A DNA stretch of 64,000 nucleotides from Brevundimonas intermedia (GTDB lineage Bacteria; Pseudomonadota; Alphaproteobacteria; Caulobacterales; Caulobacteraceae). How positions within the stretch are numbered: position 1 is the first letter of the stretch; each line of letters starts with the position of its first letter. The notes beneath the pieces were generated by a model. It was not told the DNA's origin. It searched no databases and saw only the letters and a list, made by a program, of their open reading frames with translations. The stretch covers positions 248,001 to 312,000 of the forward strand of contig NZ_SPVH01000007.1 of the NCBI RefSeq assembly GCF_004614235.1, read 5' to 3'. The position numbers and the translations under genes were made by a program. Positions 1-8,101 of the stretch are shown here, in pieces.

Positions 1-1283
1 CCTCGCGCGTGATCCTGAGCCAGAAGGCCTCGGCCTGGGTCGATCTGAACAACGACTTCCGCGTGCTGGCCGACGGCCGGTTCATCTGGTCCAACGAGGA
101 CAGCGGCTGGCGGCACCTGTATCTGTACGACCGTAACGGGCGGCGGCTGCGGGCGATCACGCGCGGCGACTATCCGGTCAAGCATCTGGATGGCGTCAAC
201 GAACAGACCGGCGACGTCTATTTCACCGCCTCGATGCGCGACGGCGAGGAACTGCCGATCGAACAGCAGATGTTCCGGGCCAGTCTGAACCGGACGGTCG
301 ATCCGGTCGCGGTGACGCCGGGCGGCGGCTGGTGGAGCGTTTCGGTCAACGGGCCGGCGACGGCCTATGTCGGCAACTATTCCGATCCGGCGACGCCGAC
401 GCAATCGGCTCTGTACCGGATCGACGGGACGCGCGTGCGCTGGATCGAGGAGAACAGGCTCGACGCTGCACACCCCTTCACCCCCTACGTCTCGCGGCTG
501 CGGGCGCCCGAGTTCGGTACGATGCAGAGCCACGGCCAGACCCTGGTCTGGCGCATGACGACACCGCCCGACTTCGATCCGTCCAAGAAATATCCTGTGG
601 TGATGCAGGTCTATGGCGGCCCCGGCACCGGCGCGGGCGTGCAGAAGAGCTGGCAGCCCCTGACCAACCAATTGCTGACCGAGGCGGGCTATATCGTCTT
701 CCGGGTCGACAATCGCGGCGAGGGCGACCGGTCCCAGGCCTTCGAGACCAGCATCTATCGCCGTCTGGGCATTCCTGCGGTCGAGGATCAGACTTTAGCC
801 GCCAAATGGTTGAAGACACTGCCTTATGTCGATGCGGACCGGATCGCCATGATGGGCTGGAGCTTCGGCGGCTTCCTCAGCCTGCTGGCCGTGACCGAGC
901 CCGAGGCCGGTCTGGCCTCGGCCCTGGCCGGCGCCGCCCCGACCGAGTGGAGCCTGTACGACACCCACTACACCGAACGCTACATGTCCACGCCCCAGGA
1001 CAATCCTGAAGGCTATGCCGCCACCGACGTCCTGCCGCGTCTGGACGACCTGACCGGCCGTCTGCTGATCCTGCACAGCATGGCCGACGACAATGTCATC
1101 TTGGGCAATGCGACGCGCGTGATCGACGCCCTCCAGGCCAAGAGCATGCCGTTCGAAATGATGCTCTATCCCGGCCAGAGACACGGCGTCCGCGGCGAAC
1201 CGAGGCAACTTCAGCAATGGCGCACCTATCTCGACTTCCTGGACCGCACGATCGGCGAGCGGGCGGAACCAGCCGCCGACTGA
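1..1283 (+). CDS. S9 family peptidase (dipeptidyl peptidase IV type), 5' truncated
   Basis: The reading frame is already open at the left edge (first complete codon at base 3), so only the C-terminal 420 or so residues are present. The visible part holds the end of a DPP-IV beta-propeller domain followed by the alpha/beta-hydrolase peptidase domain. The nucleophile motif GWSFGG puts the catalytic serine at base 861, the acid is probably in the MADDNV segment near 1080, and the catalytic histidine of RHGV is at base 1182. Enzymes of this family cleave dipeptides from peptide N-termini, usually in the periplasm of Gram-negative bacteria; the signal peptide would lie outside the window. The downstream amidase start overlaps the last 67 bases, which suggests co-transcription. 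The family is certain; substrate preference cannot be read. Confidence 0.93.
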   Translation, partial: SRVILSQKASAWVDLNNDFRVLADGRFIWSNEDSGWRHLYLYDRNGRRLRAITRGDYPVKHLDGVNEQTGDVYFTASMRDGEELPIEQQMFRASLNRTVDPVAVTPGGGWWSVSVNGPATAYVGNYSDPATPTQSALYRIDGTRVRWIEENRLDAAHPFTPYVSRLRAPEFGTMQSHGQTLVWRMTTPPDFDPSKKYPVVMQVYGGPGTGAGVQKSWQPLTNQLLTEAGYIVFRVDNRGEGDRSQAFETSIYRRLGIPAVEDQTLAAKWLKTLPYVDADRIAMMGWSFGGFLSLLAVTEPEAGLASALAGAAPTEWSLYDTHYTERYMSTPQDNPEGYAATDVLPRLDDLTGRLLILHSMADDNVILGNATRVIDALQAKSMPFEMMLYPGQRHGVRGEPRQLQQWRTYLDFLDRTIGERAEPAAD

Positions 1284-2710
1284 TCCTGGCCGCTGCGGCC
1301 GCGCTGGCCCTTGCGGGCTGCGCGGCCGGGCAGGGCGCCTATCCGTCCGCGTCCGCCGTGGTCGCGACGGGGCGGGCGAACAACGCCGCCCATGCGGTGC
1401 TGCGCTGGACCGAGACCTCGCCCAGCCGGGGCGCGTCGGCGATTTCCGGTATGCCGATCTTGCTGAAGGATAATATCGAGACGGCCGACATGCCGACCAC
1501 GGCCGGTTCGCTGGCTTTGGCCGGCAATGCGCCGGGTCGGGATGCGCCTCTCGTCGCCCGTTTGAGGGCCGCCGGGGCGGTGATCGTCGGCAAGACCAAT
1601 TTGTCGGAATGGGCCAACATCCGGTCTTCGGACTCGATCAGCGGCTGGAGCGCGGTCGGCGGGCAGACGCTGAACCCCTATGATCCCGCGCGCACGCCGT
1701 GCGGATCGTCGTCAGGCAGCGGGGCGGCGGTGGCCTTGGGCCTGACGCCGGTCGCCATCGGGACGGAGACGGACGGGTCGATCACCTGTCCGTCCTCGGT
1801 CAACGGCGTGGTCGGGTTCAAGCCCACCGTCGGCCTGGTGTCGCGGACCCATATCGTGCCGATCAGCCATTCCCAGGATACGGCCGGGCCGATGGCGACG
1901 ACGGTCCGGGATGCCGCCAAGGTGCTGACGGTCATCGCCGGGTCCGATCCGGCCGATCCAGCAACGGTCGAGGCCGACGCGCGAAAGGTGGACTACGCCG
2001 CCGGGCTGGACGCCGGTTCTCTGCGCGGCGCACGGATCGGGGTGATGCGGTTCCTGAAGGGGTATTCGGCCGAGACCCAGGCTGTGTTCGAGCAGAACCT
2101 GCAAGCCCTGCGCGATGCGGGCGCCGTGCTGGTCGACCTGCCGGAGGGGCCGGATGGTCGGGTCATCGGAGCGGCCGAGTTCAAGGTGCTGCTGTACGAG
2201 CTGAAGCACGACCTGAACGCCTATCTGGCCTCGACCGACCCGGAACAGGTCCGCACCCGCACCCTGGCCGACGTGATCGCCTTCAATGCTGCCGAACCGC
2301 GCGAGACGGTGCTGTTCGGTCAGGACATCTTCGAGCGCGCTCAGGCGATGGGGGATCTGACGGCGGCTGATTACATGGAGGCGCGCGCGACATCGCTGCG
2401 GTTGGCGGGACCGGAGGGGATCGACCGGCTGATGCGCGACAATGCCCTGGTCGCCCTGATCGCCCCGACGACTTCGCGGGCCTGGACCAACGATCCCAAG
2501 GACGAGGATGACATGGAGGGCTCGGCCAGCCAGCTGGCCGCCGTCGCCGGCTATCCGCACCTGACCGTCCCGATGGGCTTTGATCGGGGGATGCCGGTGG
2601 GCTTGAGCTTCCTCGGCGGGAAGTGGGAGGACGCACGCATCCTTTCGTTGGGTTACGCCTTCGAACAGGCGACGCAGGCGCGGCGGCCGCCGCCTGTCGT
2701 TCGTCCGTGA
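1217..2710 (+). CDS. Amidase-signature family lipoprotein
   Basis: This 497-residue protein belongs to the amidase signature family, serine hydrolases with a Ser-cisSer-Lys triad that split carboxamides. Lys84 in LLKDN is the likely catalytic lysine. A glycine/serine-rich CGSSSGSG loop supplies the cis-serine, and TDGSI about 20 residues later supplies the nucleophile. An N-terminal RR followed by a hydrophobic run ends in a lipobox, LALAGC, with Cys35 as lipidation site, so the enzyme is probably membrane-anchored in the periplasm. The ATG at 1217 lies inside the preceding peptidase gene. No better ATG or GTG occurs before the signal sequence, although a later weak start near 1280 is conceivable. 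Substrate (peptide amide, aryl amide or other) is unknown. Confidence 0.92.
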   Translation: MAHLSRLPGPHDRRAGGTSRRLILAAAAALALAGCAAGQGAYPSASAVVATGRANNAAHAVLRWTETSPSRGASAISGMPILLKDNIETADMPTTAGSLALAGNAPGRDAPLVARLRAAGAVIVGKTNLSEWANIRSSDSISGWSAVGGQTLNPYDPARTPCGSSSGSGAAVALGLTPVAIGTETDGSITCPSSVNGVVGFKPTVGLVSRTHIVPISHSQDTAGPMATTVRDAAKVLTVIAGSDPADPATVEADARKVDYAAGLDAGSLRGARIGVMRFLKGYSAETQAVFEQNLQALRDAGAVLVDLPEGPDGRVIGAAEFKVLLYELKHDLNAYLASTDPEQVRTRTLADVIAFNAAEPRETVLFGQDIFERAQAMGDLTAADYMEARATSLRLAGPEGIDRLMRDNALVALIAPTTSRAWTNDPKDEDDMEGSASQLAAVAGYPHLTVPMGFDRGMPVGLSFLGGKWEDARILSLGYAFEQATQARRPPPVVRP

Positions 2711-2784
2711 CATCGGTTCGGGGCGGCCGCGAGGGATTGCGGCATGACCGACGGCGACTTTCATTTTCAACGGCGGATCATCGC

Positions 2785-3063
2785 GTGAGCGACCTGATCG
2801 CCAACATCGTCGGCTCGGCGGCGGCCGTCTGCTCGATCACCAGTTTCGCGCCCCAGGCGATCAAAATCTGGAAGGAGCGCGACGCGTCTTCGGTCAGCCT
2901 GAAGACCTATTCGCTGACGGTGACCTGTTTTGTCCTGTGGGTGATCTATGGCGTGATGACGCAGGCCTGGCCGGTGACGGTGGCGAACGCCTGCGCCCTT
3001 GTGATGGCGTCGGGCGTGCTGGCGATGAAATGGCGCTTTCGGGATGGCGATCCGGAGAAGTGA
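2785..3063 (+). CDS. SemiSWEET-family sugar transporter (PQ-loop protein)
   Basis: This is a 92-residue, three-helix membrane protein. The first helix carries the PQ motif (APQAIKIWK) typical of SemiSWEET/MtN3 half-transporters, which dimerise to make a sugar pathway. I chose the GTG at 2785 because the protein then starts just before the first helix. The frame is open further upstream to 2623 but that part is arginine-rich and overlaps the amidase. The family is small and its sugar specificity is not readable from sequence. It lies downstream of the amidase with a gap of 74 bases. Confidence 0.85.
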   Translation: MSDLIANIVGSAAAVCSITSFAPQAIKIWKERDASSVSLKTYSLTVTCFVLWVIYGVMTQAWPVTVANACALVMASGVLAMKWRFRDGDPEK

Positions 3064-3150
3064 TGCGACCTTTACCCGACGTGATCTTGGCGCCCTCGTC
3101 GATGCGGGCTAACCCGTAGTTCACAACGTCCTTTTAGGGAGACGCCCCCA

Positions 3151-3456
3151 ATGCCCGATCTCGCACAAGTCACTGAACACATCCGCGGCGCCGTCGGCGA
3201 CAACTCCGGTCTGGGCAAGACCGTGAAGCTCGACCTCGGCGACGAGGGCAAGATCTACATCGACGGCGCCTCGGTGCCGAATACCGTCACCAACGAAGAC
3301 AAGCCCGCCGACGCCACCGTCTCGATGAAGTGGGATGACTTCATGGCCCTGTCGGAAGGCAAGCTGGACCCGATGATGGCCTTCATGCAGGGCAAGCTGA
3401 AGATCGCCGGCGACATGATGATCGCCCAGAAGCTGGCTCCGCTGCTGAAGCGCTGA
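3151..3456 (+). CDS. SCP2 sterol-binding domain protein
   Basis: The 101-residue protein is a stand-alone SCP2 domain. The lysine/aspartate-rich beta region around residues 25-60, the TVSMKWDDFMALSEGK segment and the C-terminal MAFMQGKLKIAGDM helix are typical of the fold. Such domains bind lipids or acyl-CoAs in a hydrophobic tunnel and are cytosolic. An AGGGAGA-like ribosome site (tttagggagac) precedes the ATG. An acyl-CoA dehydrogenase follows after a terminator, so a link to fatty acid metabolism is plausible but inferred. Confidence 0.93.
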   Translation: MPDLAQVTEHIRGAVGDNSGLGKTVKLDLGDEGKIYIDGASVPNTVTNEDKPADATVSMKWDDFMALSEGKLDPMMAFMQGKLKIAGDMMIAQKLAPLLKR

Positions 3457-3481
3457 TGCCGGCCTGAACGACCAGTTATGG

Positions 3482-3514
3482 CGGCGCGGCTCCTGATCGG
3501 GGCCGCGCCGTTTT
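3482..3514 (+). terminator. Rho-independent terminator after the SCP2 gene
   Basis: A perfect 9-bp stem (CGGCGCGGC at 3482-3490 with GCCGCGCCG at 3502-3510) is followed by TTTTC. It separates the SCP2 gene from the acyl-CoA dehydrogenase gene. Confidence 0.8.
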
Positions 3515-3560
3515 CGTATCGAGCGCCCGGCAGAGGCGCGAACGGGAAGAGGAAAACGCC

Positions 3561-4787
3561 ATGGACTTCAAACATTCAGACCGGGCCCTGGACTGGCACG
3601 CCCGGGTCCGCCGCTTCCTGGACGAACAAGTCATCCCCCGCGAGCACGAATATTTCGCGCAGGTGCGCGAGGACTCGACCCGTCAGCCGCCGGTCATGGA
3701 AGCGATGAAGGCCGCCGCGCGTGACGCCGGCCTGTGGAACATGTTCCTGCCGGGCGGCCATGAAGGTGAGAATGGGGGCGCGGGCCTGACCAACCTCGAT
3801 TATGCGCCGCTGGCCGAGATGATGGGCGCCCATCTGTGGTCGTCCGAGGTGTTCAACTGCAACGCCCCCGACACCGGCAATATGGAAGTCCTGCACATGT
3901 ACGGCGACGCCGCCCAGCAGGACCGCTGGTTGAAGCCGTTGATGGCCGGCCAGATTCGCTCCGCCTTCCTGATGACCGAGCCCGAAGTGGCTTCGTCCGA
4001 CGCCACCAATATCCAGACCCGGATCGAGCGCGACGGCGACCACTATGTCATCAACGGCCGCAAATGGTGGTCGACCAATATGGCGCACCCGAACGTCGCC
4101 ATGACCATCGTCATGGGCAAGACCGACTTCGACGCCGCCAGCCACGCCCAGCAGTCGCAGGTCATCGTGCCCGTCGACACGCCTGGCTTCCGGGTCGAGC
4201 GGATGCTGACGGTCTTCGGCTATGACGAACGCCCCATCGGCCACGCCGAGGTGGTGCTGGAGAACGTCCGCGTGCCGGTCGAAAACCTGATCGCCGGCGA
4301 GGGCCGGGGGTTCGAGATCGCGCAAGGGCGGCTTGGCCCCGGCCGCATCCACCACTGCATGCGCGTGATTGGGGCGGCGGAACGGGCGCTGGAGCTGATG
4401 GTCATGCGGCTGCTGAACCGGACGGCGTTCAAGAAGCAGCTGGCCGAACATTCGGTGTGGGAGCAGCGGGTCGCCGACGCCCGCACCAATATCGAGATGT
4501 GCCGCCTCCTAGTGCTGAAGGCCGCCTGGATGATGGATCAGGCAGGGGCCAAGAACGCCCGTTCCGAAATTGCGCAGATCAAGGTCGCCGCGCCGCGCAT
4601 GGCGCTTCAAATCATCGACGACGCCATCCAGGCGTTCGGCGGCGCCGGCGTTTCGGGCGACACGCCGTTGGCCGAACTCTATGCGACGGTGCGCACCCTG
4701 CGAATCGCCGACGGCCCGGACGAGGTCCACAACCGCACCATCGCCCGGCTGGAATACGCCAAGCATGGCGGCAGGCCGGTGCGTTGA
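3561..4787 (+). CDS. Acyl-CoA dehydrogenase family protein (ACAD11-like)
   Basis: This 408-residue flavoenzyme is expected to introduce a trans-2 double bond into an acyl-CoA and pass electrons to ETF. The three-domain layout is complete: an alpha-helical N-terminus, a middle beta domain with FLMTEPEVASSD and the INGRKWW motif, and a C-terminal helical domain with QIIDDAIQAFGGAGVS and the closing GPDEVHNRTIARLE. These motifs resemble the ACAD10/11-like group, which acts on long or branched acyl-CoAs, more than the short-chain enzymes. The ATG at 3561 follows an AGAGGAAAAC ribosome site. Substrate is not certain. Confidence 0.94.
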   Translation: MDFKHSDRALDWHARVRRFLDEQVIPREHEYFAQVREDSTRQPPVMEAMKAAARDAGLWNMFLPGGHEGENGGAGLTNLDYAPLAEMMGAHLWSSEVFNCNAPDTGNMEVLHMYGDAAQQDRWLKPLMAGQIRSAFLMTEPEVASSDATNIQTRIERDGDHYVINGRKWWSTNMAHPNVAMTIVMGKTDFDAASHAQQSQVIVPVDTPGFRVERMLTVFGYDERPIGHAEVVLENVRVPVENLIAGEGRGFEIAQGRLGPGRIHHCMRVIGAAERALELMVMRLLNRTAFKKQLAEHSVWEQRVADARTNIEMCRLLVLKAAWMMDQAGAKNARSEIAQIKVAAPRMALQIIDDAIQAFGGAGVSGDTPLAELYATVRTLRIADGPDEVHNRTIARLEYAKHGGRPVR

Positions 4788-4918
4788 ATTCGCAGCCAGA
4801 CTTACCAAATCCCTGACGACTCACCGGGGAACCCCGACCGTGGCGTGACGTTCGATCTGCTTGAACGACGCGACGCCCGGTCCGGGCAGCGGGACTGGCG
4901 CGGAACGGAACGGCTGAT

Positions 4919-7093
4919 ATGAATGCTCGATTCGAGCCCGATACGCGGGCGGCGTCGGACGTGGCGCGGTTCCGGTGCGTTCGGGCGGCGATGCCTGCCC
5001 TGGCCCAGGGACTGTCGGTCGAAGACCTGTCGGCGCAGTCCATGGCCGATTGCAGCCCCGGCAAATGGCACCTGGCCCATACCAGCTGGTTCTTCGAAGC
5101 GCTGATCCTGGCGTGCGATCCAGATTATCGGCCTGTCGATCCGCGTTTCCAGCAACTGTTCAACTCCTACTATGAGGCGCTGGGCGAGCGGGTGCCGCGC
5201 GACCAGCGTGGGCTGATGACCCGCCCCTCGGTCGATGAGGTTCTGGCGTATCGCCGCGAGATCGACCGGCGCATGGCCGCCTGGTTGGCGCAGGGGCCGT
5301 CGAGCGGGCTGGAGCGGTATCTGTTCGAACTGGGTCTGCATCACGACCAGCAGCATCAGGAACTGTTCCTGATGGATCTGTTGAACCTGATGTCGCGTTC
5401 GCCGCTCGACCCGGCCGCCTATGAGGTCGAACCCCGCGAGCAGCCGGTCGAGACGACGCGCGGCGGCGTGGTCTCGTTCGACGCGGGCCTGGTGTCGATC
5501 GGTCATGGCCGTGCCGGCTTCGCCTTCGACAATGAAGGCCCCGCACACCGGGTCTGGCTGGAGCCGTTCGCTTTAGCTGCCGATCTGGTGACCAACGGCG
5601 ACTGGATACGGTTTATCGAGGACGGGGGCTACACCCGCTCGGACCTTTGGCTTTCGGACGGCTGGGCGACGGTGAAGGCCCAAGGCTGGACCGCGCCGCT
5701 GTACTGGCGCTGCGACGGCGGCGACTGGACGGTCATGGGGCTGACCGGCCGCACCCCGGTCGATCCCGCCGCGCCCTTGCGCCATGTGAGCTTCTACGAG
5801 GCCGACGCCTATGCGCGCTGGGCCGGCAAACGCCTGCCGTCCGAGGCGGAATGGGAACATGCGGCGACGACCGCGCCCGAGGGGTTTTCGAACCTGTCTG
5901 GCGAGGTCTGGCAGTGGACGTCCAGCGCCTATGCGCCTTACCCCGGCTTCCAGCCGACGTCCGGCACAGCCGCTGAATACAACGGCAAGTTCATGGCCAA
6001 TCAGATGGTTCTGCGCGGCGGTGCCTTCGCCACGCCGTCCGATCATGCCCGAGTGACGTATCGGAACTTCTTCTACCCGCAACAAAGGTGGGCCTTCATG
6101 GGTCTGAGACTAGCCGAAGACGCCCCGCACAGGCACGCCCCGCACAGGCACGCCGCGCCGACGGACGACGCCCAGACCGCAGGATTCCGGCGCGACATTG
6201 TCGATGGCCTGTCGCGCGACCAGAAGGCCGTGCCGCCCAAATGGTTTTATGATGCCGAGGGTTCGCGGCTGTTCGAAGACATCACGGCCCTGCCGGAATA
6301 CTATCCGACGCGGCAGGAGACGGCGCTGCTGCGTGAGAGCGCGGCGGCCCTGACCGCCGATTTCGGGCCGGACGCCGTGCTGGTGGAGTTCGGGTCCGGG
6401 GCCAGCGAGAAGACTCGTATCCTGCTGGACGCCGTGCCCGACCTGGGGGCCTATGTGCCTTTGGATATCAGCGAGACGGCCCTGCTGGATGCCGCGACCC
6501 GCATTCGCGCGGATTATCCGAACCTGACCGTTCAGTCGGTGCTGGGCGACTTCGAACATCTGGCGCCCCTGCCGGACGATTTGCCGCACGGCCGCCGCAT
6601 CGGTTTCTTCCCCGGTTCGACCATCGGCAATCTTCAGCCGGACGAGGCGGAACGATTTCTAGCGGCCGCGCGTCGGATGCTGGGGGAGGGGGCGCTGTTC
6701 ATTCTGGGCGTCGATCTGGTCAAAGATCCGGCGATCCTGGTCGCCGCCTATGACGACAGCCAAGGCGTCACCGCCGCCTTCAACCGCAATCTGCTGGTTC
6801 GGGCGAATGCCGAACTGGACGCCGATTTCGATCTGAACGCCTTTACGCATCGGGCGGTGTGGAACGCCGAGGCGTCACGGATGGAAATGCATCTGCAGGC
6901 CATCACCCCGACGACGGTTCGCATCGGCGATCAGTCGTTCCGCTTCATGAGCGGCGAGACGATCCACACCGAAAGCTCACGCAAGTTCACTCCAGAGTCC
7001 GTCGAAGCCATGGCGAAGGCGTCCGGCTGGTCCGTGGTGCGTACTGACGTGTCGCCTGAACCCAGCGTCGCTCTGGCTTTGCTCAGGGCCTGA
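4919..7093 (+). CDS. egtBD: Fused ergothioneine biosynthesis protein EgtB-EgtD
   Basis: One 724-residue frame encodes two enzymes. Residues 1 to about 400 are EgtB, the iron sulfoxide synthase: an N-terminal DinB-like domain with candidate iron ligands His51 and the HxxxH pair His142/His146 (HHDQQHQE), then an FGE-sulfatase domain (RLPSEAEWE, MVLRGGAF). Residues about 420-724 are EgtD, the histidine N-alpha trimethyltransferase, with PKWFYDAEGSRLFE, the SAM-binding VEFGSGASEKT, FFPGSTIGNLQ and the closing ETIHTESSRKF. A short His/Pro/Ala linker containing a duplicated APHRH unit joins them. EgtD makes hercynine and EgtB then adds a sulfur donor, so the fusion joins consecutive steps. Fungal Egt1 has the opposite domain order. 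No C-S lyase (EgtE) gene is adjacent. The start at 4919 follows a GGAACGGAACGG purine tract. Confidence 0.93.
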   Translation: MNARFEPDTRAASDVARFRCVRAAMPALAQGLSVEDLSAQSMADCSPGKWHLAHTSWFFEALILACDPDYRPVDPRFQQLFNSYYEALGERVPRDQRGLMTRPSVDEVLAYRREIDRRMAAWLAQGPSSGLERYLFELGLHHDQQHQELFLMDLLNLMSRSPLDPAAYEVEPREQPVETTRGGVVSFDAGLVSIGHGRAGFAFDNEGPAHRVWLEPFALAADLVTNGDWIRFIEDGGYTRSDLWLSDGWATVKAQGWTAPLYWRCDGGDWTVMGLTGRTPVDPAAPLRHVSFYEADAYARWAGKRLPSEAEWEHAATTAPEGFSNLSGEVWQWTSSAYAPYPGFQPTSGTAAEYNGKFMANQMVLRGGAFATPSDHARVTYRNFFYPQQRWAFMGLRLAEDAPHRHAPHRHAAPTDDAQTAGFRRDIVDGLSRDQKAVPPKWFYDAEGSRLFEDITALPEYYPTRQETALLRESAAALTADFGPDAVLVEFGSGASEKTRILLDAVPDLGAYVPLDISETALLDAATRIRADYPNLTVQSVLGDFEHLAPLPDDLPHGRRIGFFPGSTIGNLQPDEAERFLAAARRMLGEGALFILGVDLVKDPAILVAAYDDSQGVTAAFNRNLLVRANAELDADFDLNAFTHRAVWNAEASRMEMHLQAITPTTVRIGDQSFRFMSGETIHTESSRKFTPESVEAMAKASGWSVVRTDVSPEPSVALALLRA
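6121..6150 (+). repeat. 15-bp tandem duplication in the EgtB-EgtD linker
   Basis: The unit cgccccgcacaggca occurs twice without change (6121-6135 and 6136-6150), and a partial third copy follows. Being a multiple of three, it adds one APHRH peptide to the inter-domain linker per copy without breaking the frame. Confidence 0.85.
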
Positions 7094-7099
7094 ATCGGC

Positions 7100-7130
7100 T
7101 TTGGCGCGTCGCACAGCGCGACGCGCCAAA
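7100..7130. other. Perfect 13-bp hairpin downstream of egtBD
   Basis: TTTGGCGCGTCGC at 7100-7112 pairs completely with 7118-7130 across a five-base loop. No T-run follows on the plus strand, so this alone is not a standard terminator. It may protect the egtBD mRNA 3' end or act together with the next hairpin. Confidence 0.6.
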
Positions 7131-7141
7131 CACAAAGAAAA

Positions 7142-7178
7142 AGGGCGGCGCGTCGATCGACGGGCCGCCCTGTTTTTA
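7142..7178. terminator. Rho-independent terminator between convergent genes
   Basis: AGGGCGGC (7142-7149) pairs with GCCGCCCT (7164-7171), and an inner palindrome CGTCG-AT-CGACG extends the stem. GTTTTTATA follows on the plus strand and an A-run precedes on the left, so it could end transcription of both egtBD and the convergent KGG gene. Confidence 0.8.
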
Positions 7179-7192
7179 TAGCTCTCAGCGGG

Positions 7193-7414
7193 TTATTCGC
7201 CGTCTGCGGCGTCCGCGTCTTTTTTGGTTCCGTGAGACGCTTCTCCACCCTTGCGGCCGGCCTGTGCGGCGAGGCTGCGATCCTGGGAGAAGCTTCGTTT
7301 TTCGCTGGGGACGCTGGCGCCCCCTTTGCGCGCGATTTCGCGCTGACGTTCTGGATCCATGGAGGCGAAACCTCTCTTGGAAACGCCGGAGGGTCGTGAG
7401 GGCTGGCTGTCCAT
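7193..7414 (-). CDS. KGG-repeat small stress-type protein
   Basis: This 73-residue hydrophilic protein contains three KGG-type repeats: KRGFASMDPERQREIARKGG, a degenerate copy around SVPSEKRSFSQDRSLA, and AQAGRKGGEASHG. The family includes fungal conidiation protein Con-10 and bacterial YciG-type stress-induced proteins, usually disordered and raised in stationary phase or general stress. I chose the ATG at 7414 because AAAGGA sits just upstream on the minus strand. The frame extends to 7534 without homology-like content. The biochemical role is unknown. Confidence 0.85.
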   Translation of the reverse strand: MDSQPSRPSGVSKRGFASMDPERQREIARKGGASVPSEKRSFSQDRSLAAQAGRKGGEASHGTKKDADAADGE

Positions 7415-7530
7415 CGGTATCCTTTCAGTGCTGCCGTTGCGCTTGCTGAAATGAACCCAGTGACTCCGTGACGGTTCCGTTCGGAACCCTGTTTTACTGT
7501 CACACCCCTGAGCGTCTTCGTGGTTTGACT

Positions 7531-7692
7531 TCATCCGGCTCCATAAGGCCTGGAATCACCTTCGCCCCCGCCATCGGGTTCCATCGGTGGAACTTCGTCA
7601 GGCGTGTCGGACGGCTGAATTTCCGGTTGAGGCGTGGTCTCGGGCTGGATTTCCGGCTGGGGTGTCGTGGGGGTGGGTTCGATGTAGGTCAT
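7531..7692 (-). CDS. Small proline/acid-rich repeat protein
   Basis: I do not recognise a family. The 53-residue product is rich in Pro, Glu, Thr and Gln, with a near-duplicate unit TTPQPEIQPE and a Gly-rich C-terminus, and looks disordered. The start at 7692 has a strong AAGGAGA site seven bases upstream on the minus strand, which argues that it is a real gene. It lies between the KGG stress protein and a divergent DUF883-like gene, so a stress-related role is a reasonable guess. Confidence 0.6.
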   Translation of the reverse strand: MTYIEPTPTTPQPEIQPETTPQPEIQPSDTPDEVPPMEPDGGGEGDSRPYGAG

Positions 7693-7793
7693 GATGATCT
7701 TCTCCTTGCCCGTAACCAACGCGACCCCGCCATGGACGTTCAAAGGAACCACTGGTCGCCCGGTCGGTTTGTTGTGCGAACCCGGAGATCGAC

Positions 7794-8087
7794 ATGACCA
7801 ACACAACCATTACTTCGCCTTCGCCAGACGACATCGTTCTGGATGATGACGATCTGACGCAGCGTCTGGACCGCGAAGCCGACGCCATTCTTGCCGGTGG
7901 TGAACGCCGCACCTTCGGCGAAACCGCCTCCATTCGCCAGGCCGTGCGCGAAGACGTAGGTCTGGTGCGCGAGAAGATTTCAGGTCGCGTGCATCGCGTC
8001 CAGGAAGACATTCAGGACAGTCCGATGAAGGCGACCCTGTATGCGTTGGGCATCGGCGTGATCATCGGCATGATCCTGCGCCGCTGA
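7794..8087 (+). CDS. DUF883/ElaB-like small membrane-anchored protein
   Basis: The 97-residue protein has an acidic N-terminus, an amphipathic central helix (VREDVGLVREKISGRVHRVQ) and a short C-terminal membrane segment ending GIGVIIGMILRR. This is the architecture of the ElaB/YgaM/YqjD (DUF883) group, whose members tether ribosomes or other partners to the inner membrane in stationary phase. The similarity is by pattern, not by search. It is divergent from the two small minus-strand genes, with about 100 bases of shared upstream DNA. Confidence 0.75.
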   Translation: MTNTTITSPSPDDIVLDDDDLTQRLDREADAILAGGERRTFGETASIRQAVREDVGLVREKISGRVHRVQEDIQDSPMKATLYALGIGVIIGMILRR

Positions 8088-8101
8088 TCCAGGCGAGAGC
8101 T

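Noticed and set aside
2623..2784. N-terminal extension of the SemiSWEET gene
   Set aside because: The upstream frame overlaps the amidase gene and is arginine-rich without membrane character.
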